Source: a virus. From it: a stretch of 37,481 nucleotides of DNA. Shown in pieces: positions 7,736-15,451 of this stretch. Made by a program: the position numbers and the translations under genes. Positions within the stretch are counted from its first letter, which is position 1, and each line of letters begins with the position of its first letter. The notes beneath the pieces are model-generated. The model was not told where the DNA came from, ran no database searches, and was given only the letters and a program-made list of their open reading frames with translations. The stretch is from the IMG/VR virus record IMGVR_UViG_3300021959_000149, positions 1 to 37,481 of that record; one strand, given 5' to 3'.

Positions 7736-8488
7736 ATGACAAAAATAACGATTAACAGAAAAGACTTGCTGGACTTCCTTACCTTTTTTGGTAAGGGGGT
7801 AACTTATGTTCGCATGAGTTGTGCAGGCAATCGTCTTACGGTTGAAGTGGGCTTCTCTACCTACTACCTACGAAAGCAACTTGTGGGTGCTTCCGTTGAG
7901 GAAGAAGGGTTCATCCACATCGCTTTACTTGAGAAAGCAATTGCTTTCCTCAAAGCCAGCAAGCAGACTTCTGTTACACTGCGACAAGCCGAAGAAACGA
8001 AGCCCCTTCATATGGAGGCGGGGGGCAACAAGTTGCAACTACCAAGCACTGACGACATCCTCTCAGCGGCCAAGACCGTAGTAGTGCGTAACCTCCTTGA
8101 AAAATCATCAGCAAATGGATGGAGTAGTTTTGGTGAAGATGAACTAATCGTACACGCTACACTCAAAACCAATGATTTGATTTCCCTTGCTGGCATGAAG
8201 GGCTTGCTTGCTGATGACTCATTGTACAAAATGCGTATTCACTGTGGTGAAAATGAGTTCGGTATTGTTGCCGGTAAAGCCGCTACGGGTCGCTTGTTCA
8301 CCACGCTACCCGCCCTTGACAGCGATGGGCCAAACGCTACGGTAGAGACTTACTTTGGCGACTGGCTTCCTACTTGCTTGCAGTTCCTTGACGAAGGTGA
8401 AGCACGCCTTCACATGGGTGACAGTACATTGGTTATCTTTGAGCAACAGAATACTTTACTGATGATTGTAAACGAGAGTGATGTATGA
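7736..8488 (+). CDS. pcn: sliding clamp, PCNA-like DNA polymerase processivity factor
   Basis: 250 aa from the preferred start, the usual length of archaeal PCNA. It would form a ring that tethers PolB and nucleases to DNA. Sequence identity to cellular PCNA seems low, but the pattern fits: repeating beta-alpha-beta clamp segments, a middle linker region, and a C-terminal segment resembling clamp ends (ARLHMGDSTLVIFEQQNTLLMIVNE). It lies between the clamp-loader operon genes and PolB and overlaps PolB's start (ATGA, 8485-8488), which strongly supports the assignment. A T4 gp45-type clamp is the main alternative. Confidence 0.75.
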   Translation: MTKITINRKDLLDFLTFFGKGVTYVRMSCAGNRLTVEVGFSTYYLRKQLVGASVEEEGFIHIALLEKAIAFLKASKQTSVTLRQAEETKPLHMEAGGNKLQLPSTDDILSAAKTVVVRNLLEKSSANGWSSFGEDELIVHATLKTNDLISLAGMKGLLADDSLYKMRIHCGENEFGIVAGKAATGRLFTTLPALDSDGPNATVETYFGDWLPTCLQFLDEGEARLHMGDSTLVIFEQQNTLLMIVNESDV

Positions 8489-10884
8489 TGATTATTGACT
8501 TCATCTCCAACGACCCCTACGAACCGCTCACCATCTACGAGCGTACCCGTGGGGCTGACGGGGTGTTGAAAGAACGCTACATCACCCACGAGGATGAGGG
8601 GTATGTGTACCCCTTCTGTTGGTTGCGGCAAAATGCTCCCACTTGGGTTATCAACCGCCTTAGCAACCTCCATGCTCGCATCAATAAGAACGAGGTAGCC
8701 ACTGGACTTGACGGTGGTGAGTTGTGGAAAGTTGAAGTGAATGACCCTAATGTATTGTGGGAAATTAAAGAGTTGGTTGGTAAGTGGACATACGAGGCTG
8801 ACTTAAATTATCTTGACCAAATCCTTCTCACCAATTACCCCGACAAATTGCCGGAGTTTCACCCACGCAAGTGGTATTACGACTTGGAGTGGCAAACAAC
8901 AGGCGAAGGTGCCATCACGGTCATGGCCGTGGCCGATACGCACGCTGAACACAATGTTGTGTTTGCTTGGAGTCAAGACTCTATTCGTGACACTATTACC
9001 AAGACCGAGTGGATTGACCGCTACGAAGGGTACGAGTTGCGTACCTATCCCAATGAGGACAAGATGCTCATTGGTTTCCTTGAACATCTCAAGGAGTGCG
9101 ACCCCGATATGTTGATTGCTCACGCTGGTGGGTGGGCTGACCTGCCGAAATTACATGACCGATTGGGTGCTTTGCGCCACGACATGTCACCCCTCGGTAT
9201 CTTCCTTGCACCTAAAAAGGACGGGTCGGGTTACAAGACTACGGCTCAGCCTATCAAGGGGCGACTGGTCTTTGACACAGCGGCACGGTGGGAAGAAGGC
9301 AGTGGCTTTGAAGGCGTGTGGCAAAAGAGTGGGCGTGGCAAAGCACAACAACGCAAGTTGAATTGGTTCGCTACTGAACTTGGATTGGGCCACAAACTTA
9401 CTGATGAAATAGATGGCATGACCGTACACAATGGTTGGGCTGAATACTACGATGACTTTGTGGATTACTGTTTAGTTGATACCACCTTGCTTCGTGACAT
9501 TGATAACAAACTCAACTGCACTGATTTTCACATTGCGCTACAACAAGTTGCTGGTGTACAGTTCGGTAGCACACACAATGTGAGCCGCTACTTCCGTGGT
9601 TTGATTGGTCGTAAAACAAATCTCAAAGCACCTACTTCTTACATTGAGGACAGACCCGAACTACAGGCCGCATGGGTTATGCCTCCCGTCGCTGGTCGTC
9701 ATGAGAATGTGGCACTGGTGGACTTCGCATCTCTATACCCTAACATTATTCTCTCAGCCAACTTATGCTGGACAACGCTGACTGACCAAGCGGGGCCGAA
9801 TGTTCTCACGCTTGACATACCCCCTAAGATGGATGATAAGGGTAACTACATTCCCGGTACGGGTGGTGTGTTCCATTGGCGACAAGATAAGGAGGGTTTG
9901 CTTCCGAAGGTTGTCAAGGACATGCTCGCTCTTCGTAAGCACTACAAGGGGTTAATGAAGGCGGCAACCGACCCCGATGAAAAGTTAGGCTACAACATGT
10001 TACAGATGGCCGTCAAGGTCGCTGTGAATGCTGTGTACGGTATGGTGGGAAGCCGTAAGGTTCGTGGACAGTGGAGCAGTTATGAGATTGCTCAATCTAT
10101 TACCTATCTTGGCCGTGAGTCTATCAGTATGCTGGTGGAGCGTAGCGAAGAAATGGGGTATCGTGGGTTGGCTGGTCACACCGATTCGTGCTACATTCAA
10201 GTGCCTTTAGACGAGGCTGAAGTTGTGGCTCAACGACTCAGTGGTATTGCACAAAATGAAATGGGGTTAAAATATCTTGATGTGGAGTTGGAGGCTTTCT
10301 TCCCGTACTGGTTTACGGCCAATGTGAAGAACCGTAACTTCGGTATTAAGTCGTGGCCTCCCGAAGATGCGGGTGACATGAAGGTGACAGGTTTCTCCAT
10401 CAAGGCTTCAAATGCACCTCCGCTGACAAAAGAATTACTGGGCAAAGTATTCCATATGATTTCTACTGGGAATGAAGAAGATGAAATCTTTAACGAGATT
10501 CGTCCTGCTATTCGTGAGGTGTACATGGGTAAGCGACCTGCTACGGATGCCTCATCTTATGGTGCTGTCAAGAAGGACTTGGATGAATACGGTGTGGTAG
10601 TGCCTAACCCTGCGAAAGCGGCACGATATTCCAACGAATATCTTGGTACGGACTACAAGAAGAATGACAGTGTACAATGGGTATTCATTGATGATGTACC
10701 CGAAGGTCAACCGTTCTGTAATGTGATTGCGTATGATGATGAGCGACAACTCAGTGAGTATGGAATTGATTGGGCGACCATTGTACAAAAATGGATTCAT
10801 GATAAATTGAAGTCGGTGTATGAAACACTTGACTGGGATTTGGAAAGGCTGACGGCACGCCGAGTGCCGAGAAAACTATGGTGA
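8485..10884 (+). CDS. polB: family B DNA polymerase with 3'-5' exonuclease domain
   Basis: Replicative polymerase, 799 aa. Exonuclease motifs: Exo I DLE (D133, E135), Exo II region HAGGWADLP (D219, with Ala where Asn is usual), Exo III YCLVD (Y328, D332). Polymerase motifs: A DFASLYPN (D413), B KVAVNAVYG (K511, N515, Y518, G519), and C GHTDS (H565, D567), where family B enzymes normally have YGDTDS. The second, catalytic Asp of motif C is retained but the first is His. The KNRNFG segment near 615 matches the KKRY-type palm motif. No intein or split is seen. The gene overlaps the clamp upstream and sits at the MORC-like gene downstream, so all are probably one transcript. Confidence 0.95.
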   Translation: MMIIDFISNDPYEPLTIYERTRGADGVLKERYITHEDEGYVYPFCWLRQNAPTWVINRLSNLHARINKNEVATGLDGGELWKVEVNDPNVLWEIKELVGKWTYEADLNYLDQILLTNYPDKLPEFHPRKWYYDLEWQTTGEGAITVMAVADTHAEHNVVFAWSQDSIRDTITKTEWIDRYEGYELRTYPNEDKMLIGFLEHLKECDPDMLIAHAGGWADLPKLHDRLGALRHDMSPLGIFLAPKKDGSGYKTTAQPIKGRLVFDTAARWEEGSGFEGVWQKSGRGKAQQRKLNWFATELGLGHKLTDEIDGMTVHNGWAEYYDDFVDYCLVDTTLLRDIDNKLNCTDFHIALQQVAGVQFGSTHNVSRYFRGLIGRKTNLKAPTSYIEDRPELQAAWVMPPVAGRHENVALVDFASLYPNIILSANLCWTTLTDQAGPNVLTLDIPPKMDDKGNYIPGTGGVFHWRQDKEGLLPKVVKDMLALRKHYKGLMKAATDPDEKLGYNMLQMAVKVAVNAVYGMVGSRKVRGQWSSYEIAQSITYLGRESISMLVERSEEMGYRGLAGHTDSCYIQVPLDEAEVVAQRLSGIAQNEMGLKYLDVELEAFFPYWFTANVKNRNFGIKSWPPEDAGDMKVTGFSIKASNAPPLTKELLGKVFHMISTGNEEDEIFNEIRPAIREVYMGKRPATDASSYGAVKKDLDEYGVVVPNPAKAARYSNEYLGTDYKKNDSVQWVFIDDVPEGQPFCNVIAYDDERQLSEYGIDWATIVQKWIHDKLKSVYETLDWDLERLTARRVPRKLW

Positions 10885-10889
10885 GAACA

Positions 10890-12341
10890 ATGGGAAAAAG
10901 AACACTGCAAATGGAGAGCAACAACGAATTGATGGCAAATACAATGTCCAAGAGTGGATTTACATTCACTTCGGCATTGCACGAGTTGGTGGATAACGCC
11001 ATCGTGACAGCGAAGAACATTTCTGTCAATTTGTTGGTGGACAATCAAGGACAACGAAGTATCAAGAAAATCTCAGTGATTGATGACGGGTGTGGCATTT
11101 CTCTTGAGGATTGTGCCGTTGCATTGAGTGTTGGTGCGAGGACAAATCAAGGCATTCATGAACACGGTGTGGGAATGAAAAGTGCCATCGCATACTTTGG
11201 CGATACCGATATTTCCAAAGGATTGGACAAAATCTTCTCTTACGATGGAGTGGATTCATACGCAATCGTTGGTTACGAAGGAAACAATTTACACATTGAT
11301 GACGACATTTCTGTTCCCGATTCAACAGGCACAAAAATTGTGATGAATGTTTTGTTGAATGTCTTTGCGGCAAAACGGGTAAATAGCCTGCGAGATTCAC
11401 TCGGTGTACGCTATGCTAACTTTATCAACGGGGGAGGTAAAATCGTCATTAACGAAGTTGATTTGATTAGTAATAAAGTAATCAAAGATGCAAAGGGTAA
11501 TCCAACATCCATTACAGTGCCAGCAATCACTCCACCATACTTTCACCCTACAACGCTTACCAATGTTCATCTTCTCAAAACTGAAGTAGCAACGCAAAAT
11601 GTTGTTGCAGAACTTACCATTGGAATGAGTCCCGAAGATTATGAGGGGGTGTGGGCGAGACAAAGTTATGGAGGTGGTATTGATGTCGTACAAAATGACC
11701 GAGTTATTATGCACCGTGAGTACGAACCACTAACCGTATGGCGAGCAAAGAATCACACCTCATTGAATGGACTTGTCGGACAACTCGTTGTTAAAGAAGG
11801 ACACTTGCCTACTACTCCAAAGAAAGACAATATCCAACAAACCGATGAATGGTACGAAATGAAAAAGGCCATTGCGGAAGCAATCAAAGATGCCAAAATT
11901 ACTTCTTTCTTCAATCCACCCGAAAACGAAGATGATTACGATAACCTCAGTGAATCTCTCATTCGTGATGGTTTAGCCAATTACCTTGAATCACAGGTCT
12001 TACCGAATGGTGAAAAGATATGGACTGATGTAAAAACAGAAGAGTCCACAGATACAAACCTCAGTATGGATGTTACAGCATACAGTGGTGACACTTTGTA
12101 TGTTTTTGAGGTTAAAAAGGGTAACTTCAATGCTCAAGACATGAATCAACTCGTTGGTTACATGGTGACAGTTGGTGCCACACACGGTGTTGTGTTTGCG
12201 AAAAATGTGCTGGCTAATGCAAAGAAACAATTTAACGAACATTGGAAGCCATTGCTTAATGATTTTAACATTCAATACTGGGAAGAGTCAAGTGCACAAC
12301 ACAAAACTGTACTTACTACATATGTTGATGTGGGGAATTGA
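10890..12341 (+). CDS. MORC-like GHKL ATPase fused to a PD-(D/E)XK nuclease-like domain
   Basis: 483 aa. N-terminal GHKL ATPase: N-box ELVDNA (E32, N36), DDGCG (D66, G67, G69), lid GVGMKSA (93-99). A middle S5-like domain follows, with GGIDVVQNDRVI and LPTTPKKDNI, like the MutL/MORC pattern where a conserved Lys contacts ATP. The C-terminal ~110 residues contain D394 in SMDVTAY and E407-V-K409 in VFEVKKG, the D...ExK layout of PD-(D/E)XK nucleases, then a helix with QLVGY. Prokaryotic MORC-type ATPases are known near restriction-modification genes. A DNA-clamping or looping nuclease is my inference. GGTGAG precedes ATG 10890; ATG 10878, overlapping polB, is the alternative start. Confidence 0.75.
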   Translation: MGKRTLQMESNNELMANTMSKSGFTFTSALHELVDNAIVTAKNISVNLLVDNQGQRSIKKISVIDDGCGISLEDCAVALSVGARTNQGIHEHGVGMKSAIAYFGDTDISKGLDKIFSYDGVDSYAIVGYEGNNLHIDDDISVPDSTGTKIVMNVLLNVFAAKRVNSLRDSLGVRYANFINGGGKIVINEVDLISNKVIKDAKGNPTSITVPAITPPYFHPTTLTNVHLLKTEVATQNVVAELTIGMSPEDYEGVWARQSYGGGIDVVQNDRVIMHREYEPLTVWRAKNHTSLNGLVGQLVVKEGHLPTTPKKDNIQQTDEWYEMKKAIAEAIKDAKITSFFNPPENEDDYDNLSESLIRDGLANYLESQVLPNGEKIWTDVKTEESTDTNLSMDVTAYSGDTLYVFEVKKGNFNAQDMNQLVGYMVTVGATHGVVFAKNVLANAKKQFNEHWKPLLNDFNIQYWEESSAQHKTVLTTYVDVGN

Positions 12342-12342
12342 A

Positions 12343-12453
12343 ATGGGATTTTGGGACAGACTGTTTAAACGATTGAGAACGCAAGAGGAAGAGCGTATCA
12401 TTGAGGGGTACTACGAGCAAGCGAAACGATTGTACGGAGATGAGGAAGAATGA
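12343..12453 (+). CDS. tiny charged protein (36 aa)
   Basis: Begins MGFWDRLFKRLRT and continues as a predicted amphipathic, highly charged helix ending GDEEE. It starts 1 nt after the MORC-like gene's stop and overlaps the next start (ATGA, 12450-12453), a pattern shared by real genes here. The aromatic/basic N-terminus could touch membrane or nucleic acid. No family is recognised and the short length limits confidence. Confidence 0.45.
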   Translation: MGFWDRLFKRLRTQEEERIIEGYYEQAKRLYGDEEE

Positions 12454-12698
12454 GTGCTAATTTCCCTTGGCATTGTGAGTTTCATGCTGAGCACGGGCCG
12501 GGTGCTTTTGAGGCAGATTGTGGTTGTTATCCTCGTATGTTAAAATGGCTTGAGGAACATCTTTCATCTTGTCCTTCGTGTGTTAATTTGGATGAAGAAG
12601 AGAAAGATTTCATGTTATATATCCGAGGGGGAATAAAACTTGATTTGTGGTGGAACGGTACTGGGGCTATGCACGAAGAACGAGGTGAAGAAGAATGA
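12450..12698 (+). CDS. small Cys/His-rich protein (82 aa)
   Basis: Probable metal-binding protein: HCEFHAEHG near the N-terminus, then DCGCYP, then CPSCVN (residues 41-44), giving several Cys and His ligands in the first 45 residues, followed by an acidic tail rich in Glu. The start overlaps the previous stop and the stop overlaps the next start (both ATGA). Not assigned to a family. It belongs to the group of small zinc proteins between the MORC-like and CoiA-like genes. Confidence 0.6.
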   Translation: MSANFPWHCEFHAEHGPGAFEADCGCYPRMLKWLEEHLSSCPSCVNLDEEEKDFMLYIRGGIKLDLWWNGTGAMHEERGEEE

Positions 12699-12871
12699 GA
12701 AGAGATGTATGTTGGCTTTGTGGTGGAAAACTGATTTGGGGTGCTGACTTTGATGCGGAAGATTACGGTTATGAGGGTGATGGCATAGTTGCTACATTGT
12801 CATGTTCTAATTGTAATGCTGATGTAACTTATGTACTTTTAAACGAGGATGAAAAGAATGAGCAGAATTGA
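12695..12871 (+). CDS. small zinc-ribbon protein (58 aa)
   Basis: Begins MRRDVCWLCGGKL and has CSNCNAD about 28 residues later, a standard two-knuckle zinc ribbon with a hydrophobic beta hairpin (ADVTYVLL) at its end. It is joined to its upstream neighbour by an ATGA overlap, and its 3' end overlaps the next small gene. Similar CxxC...CxxC mini proteins are common in tailed phages and archaeal viruses with unknown function. Confidence 0.65.
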   Translation: MRRDVCWLCGGKLIWGADFDAEDYGYEGDGIVATLSCSNCNADVTYVLLNEDEKNEQN

Positions 12872-13043
12872 AGATGAAGTATGCGCCAAGATTCAGCAAC
12901 GGGCTGAGGTCGGCAAGGCCAAGTATGGCGTGACGATGGAGCGTGGCGACCTTTCCCTCATTGAGTGGCTTACTCACCTACAAGAAGAACTGATGGATGC
13001 CGCCGTATATGTTCAACGCTTGATTGAAGAGGTGAAGGAATGA
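12858..13043 (+). CDS. MazG-like mini protein
   Basis: 61 aa: KIQQRAEVGKAKYGVTMER, then LIEWLTHLQEELMDAAVYVQRL. This matches a short phage protein family related to MazG-type nucleotide pyrophosphohydrolases; EELMDA keeps the ExxD part of the metal-binding helix motif. Full MazG domains are longer, so activity is uncertain; the small phage versions may act as dimers or be regulatory. GAGG at 12845-12848 lies 9 nt before ATG 12858, favouring it over ATG 12849. The gene overlaps the flanking genes by a few bases. Confidence 0.65.
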   Translation: MSRIEDEVCAKIQQRAEVGKAKYGVTMERGDLSLIEWLTHLQEELMDAAVYVQRLIEEVKE

Positions 13044-13180
13044 ATACGATTAAGACGGCTACCGTTCACATGCGGGATTACCAACTTGAGTTCACGGACT
13101 TGACATTGGATGACATCAATTGGTTGCGCCAAGCGTTGAATCAATTGGAACAACACATCTTGAGTGGTGAAGAAGAATGA
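13040..13180 (+). CDS. small hypothetical protein (46 aa)
   Basis: Starts MNTIKTATVHMRDYQLEF and reads as a short beta hairpin followed by one helix (DDINWLRQALNQLEQH). Joined to both neighbours by ATGA overlaps. The hairpin-helix layout is like small phage accessory proteins, but no function can be named. Confidence 0.55.
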   Translation: MNTIKTATVHMRDYQLEFTDLTLDDINWLRQALNQLEQHILSGEEE

Positions 13181-14106
13181 GTGAAGTCCAATTTTGGGTA
13201 GCGTATGATAGCGTGGGCGAAAGCCGTGTTACCATCAATGAGGCTAAGCGAGGCGAGCAGTACGAATGCTTGGAGTGCAAGGGCATCATGATACCCAAAA
13301 AGGGCGACATCAACCGACACCACTTCGCTCACAAGGCCGATTTCTCTTGTACGGGTGAGGGCCAACGACATTTGTACATCAAAGAAACAATGTATTCGTT
13401 TCTTCAAAATAACCTTGAGCGTTTGCATCCACTTACAAACAAATCGTTGTCCGTTGAAATGGAAAAGAAGTTCAAAGGGCACATACCCGATGTGATTCTT
13501 AAGTGGCACAGTGGAAGAAAAATGTGTTATTTAGCGATTGAAGTGTGTGACACATCACCTTGCACAAAGGAGAAGATTGACGCTTATGGTAAGAAGAATA
13601 TCTGCGAAATAAAAATTACTGACTGGAAAGAAGAACAAATGAATAACCCGTTTTTCATCGCCATCACTCTATACGATGCTGTATATCAGCAATTGATGAA
13701 GGTACACCATGCGAATATATTGAAGCGAATAACTGAAAAAGAAAAAGACCTCAAAATCATTCGTAGTAAATTAACTTCAGTTAGGCAACAGGTAAAACAC
13801 GCAGAAGAGATGTTAGAAGAAGAGATTCGTGATAAACATAAGAGATTTTTTATTGGGAAATGGAGGAAGCATAGTGACGGTGAGTTTTATGCCTACTTAC
13901 CAAGTTCGTGTGCAATGGGGGATTTAGCAATTTTGAAAAATAAGAAAAATGACTATTTTGAGTTGGTGGTTGTGACGCAACATATTGAGACAGATTGGAA
14001 GTACAACTATGCGTGGTTCAGTTATACAACTATTGCAAATAAAAGGGAGAGAGATTCTTTTGATTTTGCTAACGGGGATAACTCTAATCGGTGGTGGGCT
14101 GAATGA
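13177..14106 (+). CDS. CoiA-like zinc-finger nuclease family protein
   Basis: 309 aa. The N-terminus shows the CoiA pattern: ECLECKGIM (C31, C34), then RHHFAH (residues 47-52) and E61...H65...K69, a zinc site leading into a restriction-endonuclease-like core. PDVIL (D105) and LAIEV (E122) fit the PD-(D/E)XK acidic residues. CoiA proteins are tied to DNA uptake and recombination in bacteria; a viral copy more likely processes DNA ends. The C-terminal part holds a Lys/Glu-rich coiled coil (about 185-225) and a beta-rich end. It is base-poor in G and C relative to the following gene in its second half. Catalysis is inferred. Confidence 0.65.
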   Translation: MSEVQFWVAYDSVGESRVTINEAKRGEQYECLECKGIMIPKKGDINRHHFAHKADFSCTGEGQRHLYIKETMYSFLQNNLERLHPLTNKSLSVEMEKKFKGHIPDVILKWHSGRKMCYLAIEVCDTSPCTKEKIDAYGKKNICEIKITDWKEEQMNNPFFIAITLYDAVYQQLMKVHHANILKRITEKEKDLKIIRSKLTSVRQQVKHAEEMLEEEIRDKHKRFFIGKWRKHSDGEFYAYLPSSCAMGDLAILKNKKNDYFELVVVTQHIETDWKYNYAWFSYTTIANKRERDSFDFANGDNSNRWWAE

Positions 14107-15134
14107 GGTGGAACCCCAACGGCGATGATAGTCGCCCGTCCATTGACGACTACCTCGCTGAGACAGGCCACGAGGAAGAGGCTGAGTCCTACCGCATGAG
14201 TACCTATGCGTGGAATCCAACCCTTACACCCGACAAGAAACTGCGGGTCACCAAGTCAAGCCTCGGCACTTTCGGCTGGTGTCCCGAACAATACTACCTT
14301 GAGAAGTTCAAGGGCTTGCAAGGCGAGCAACAAGACCACCATATTCGTGGGCTGAATGTCCACGATATGATGGAGTGGTTTTGGGCGAACTTCACCAAGG
14401 AGCAAGAAGAGCGTGTCTTGGAATTAGTGCATGTTGAGAACAAACCACGAGAAGCACGAGAGGTTTTCTTCAGTGCTATTCCTCAGCCACCCGAACCGTA
14501 CATCTACGGTGAGGATGAGCAGATTGCACAGTGGGCTGAGTGGCAGTTCCAACGCCTTCTGCATACGGGTGGCAAGCAATGGCGACCCGTAGGGGTTGAG
14601 GCTAACATTCACGCCACCCGCTATGTAGAGGTGGATGGTGAAGGCATACCTATTCACATCAATGGTTTCATTGATACTTTGTTTGCCGATGAAGATTCTT
14701 TCGCATTGATGGAATTAAAGAGTGGCAAATACAACGCACGAGGCAAACCCGGTAGTATGCGAAAAGAAATGGCATTTTACAAGATGATGCTGGAACATAG
14801 CAAACACGATGAGTACCTTCCTATATCTCATTGGGGATGGGAGTTCCCCGGTGGGGGCATCAATGGTGGAGATGGGCCTACTATCCATTATGAAAACGAG
14901 CGACCTACGGCCATGGCATCTGTTGAGAAAGCATTACAGAAGTTGGTAAAGGCGCATATTGAAATGGACTTTCCGCCCGACCCGTGGATGAAACAAAAAT
15001 TGCATGATGAAGAAACTCTTGAGGAAATGTTGGAACGCAATGCACTAAAGTGCTCGTGGTGCGACTTCAAAGAACATTGTTCTTTTTGGTCGCTAACTGA
15101 TGATTTCCTTGATGAGATAATGGAGGGAGAATGA
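14103..15134 (+). CDS. Cas4/RecB-like PD-(D/E)XK nuclease with probable Fe-S cluster
   Basis: 343 aa. Nuclease motifs in order: H87 in LNVHDMM, D191 in GFIDTLF, E204-x-K206 in LMELKSG. Four cysteines in the arrangement typical of Cas4/AddB-type 4Fe-4S nucleases: C60 (FGWCPEQ) and C317, C320, C326 (CSWCDFKEHC). Such enzymes resect single strands from DNA ends, which fits a virus with recombination-linked replication or end processing. No cas1 or cas2 or repeat array is nearby, so this is not a CRISPR adaptation gene. Overlaps both neighbours by ATGA. Confidence 0.85.
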   Translation: MRWNPNGDDSRPSIDDYLAETGHEEEAESYRMSTYAWNPTLTPDKKLRVTKSSLGTFGWCPEQYYLEKFKGLQGEQQDHHIRGLNVHDMMEWFWANFTKEQEERVLELVHVENKPREAREVFFSAIPQPPEPYIYGEDEQIAQWAEWQFQRLLHTGGKQWRPVGVEANIHATRYVEVDGEGIPIHINGFIDTLFADEDSFALMELKSGKYNARGKPGSMRKEMAFYKMMLEHSKHDEYLPISHWGWEFPGGGINGGDGPTIHYENERPTAMASVEKALQKLVKAHIEMDFPPDPWMKQKLHDEETLEEMLERNALKCSWCDFKEHCSFWSLTDDFLDEIMEGE

Positions 15135-15451
15135 TGAGAAACGCAGTGATACTTTTAGAAAAAGTGTTGAACGATAAATTGAGCATGAAAGACAAAGCCA
15201 AGTACAACATCCTTGTACATGCATCAAGTAGTGGGAACTTGCCTAACCGTGTGCCGTTTATTCGGCAGGTGTACAGGCAAACCACTCTTGATGAGTTCAT
15301 AGATGTAGGAGTGGGTGACATTAAGCAAAATGTTGGAAAGATGGACATTATTTATACTGTTCACACTCGCCAATTGCAAGAAGATAAAATTGCAAAAACA
15401 CATGAAATGCTGATTAAGGATTTGGATGATTATATTTTCAGCAAGCGGTGA
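15131..15451 (+). CDS. hypothetical protein (106 aa)
   Basis: Basic-then-acidic helical protein (MMRNAVILLEKVLNDKL ... KDLDDYIFSKR) without a recognised motif. It lies between the Fe-S nuclease and the primase with overlaps on both sides, so it may serve in initiation or end processing, but only position suggests this. The second Met at 15134 is an alternative start. Confidence 0.6.
   Translation: MMRNAVILLEKVLNDKLSMKDKAKYNILVHASSSGNLPNRVPFIRQVYRQTTLDEFIDVGVGDIKQNVGKMDIIYTVHTRQLQEDKIAKTHEMLIKDLDDYIFSKR

Noticed and set aside
14103-15134. Cas4-like nuclease as a sign of a CRISPR locus
   Set aside because: No cas1/cas2, no repeat array and a replication-gene context; viral Cas4-like nucleases are common.
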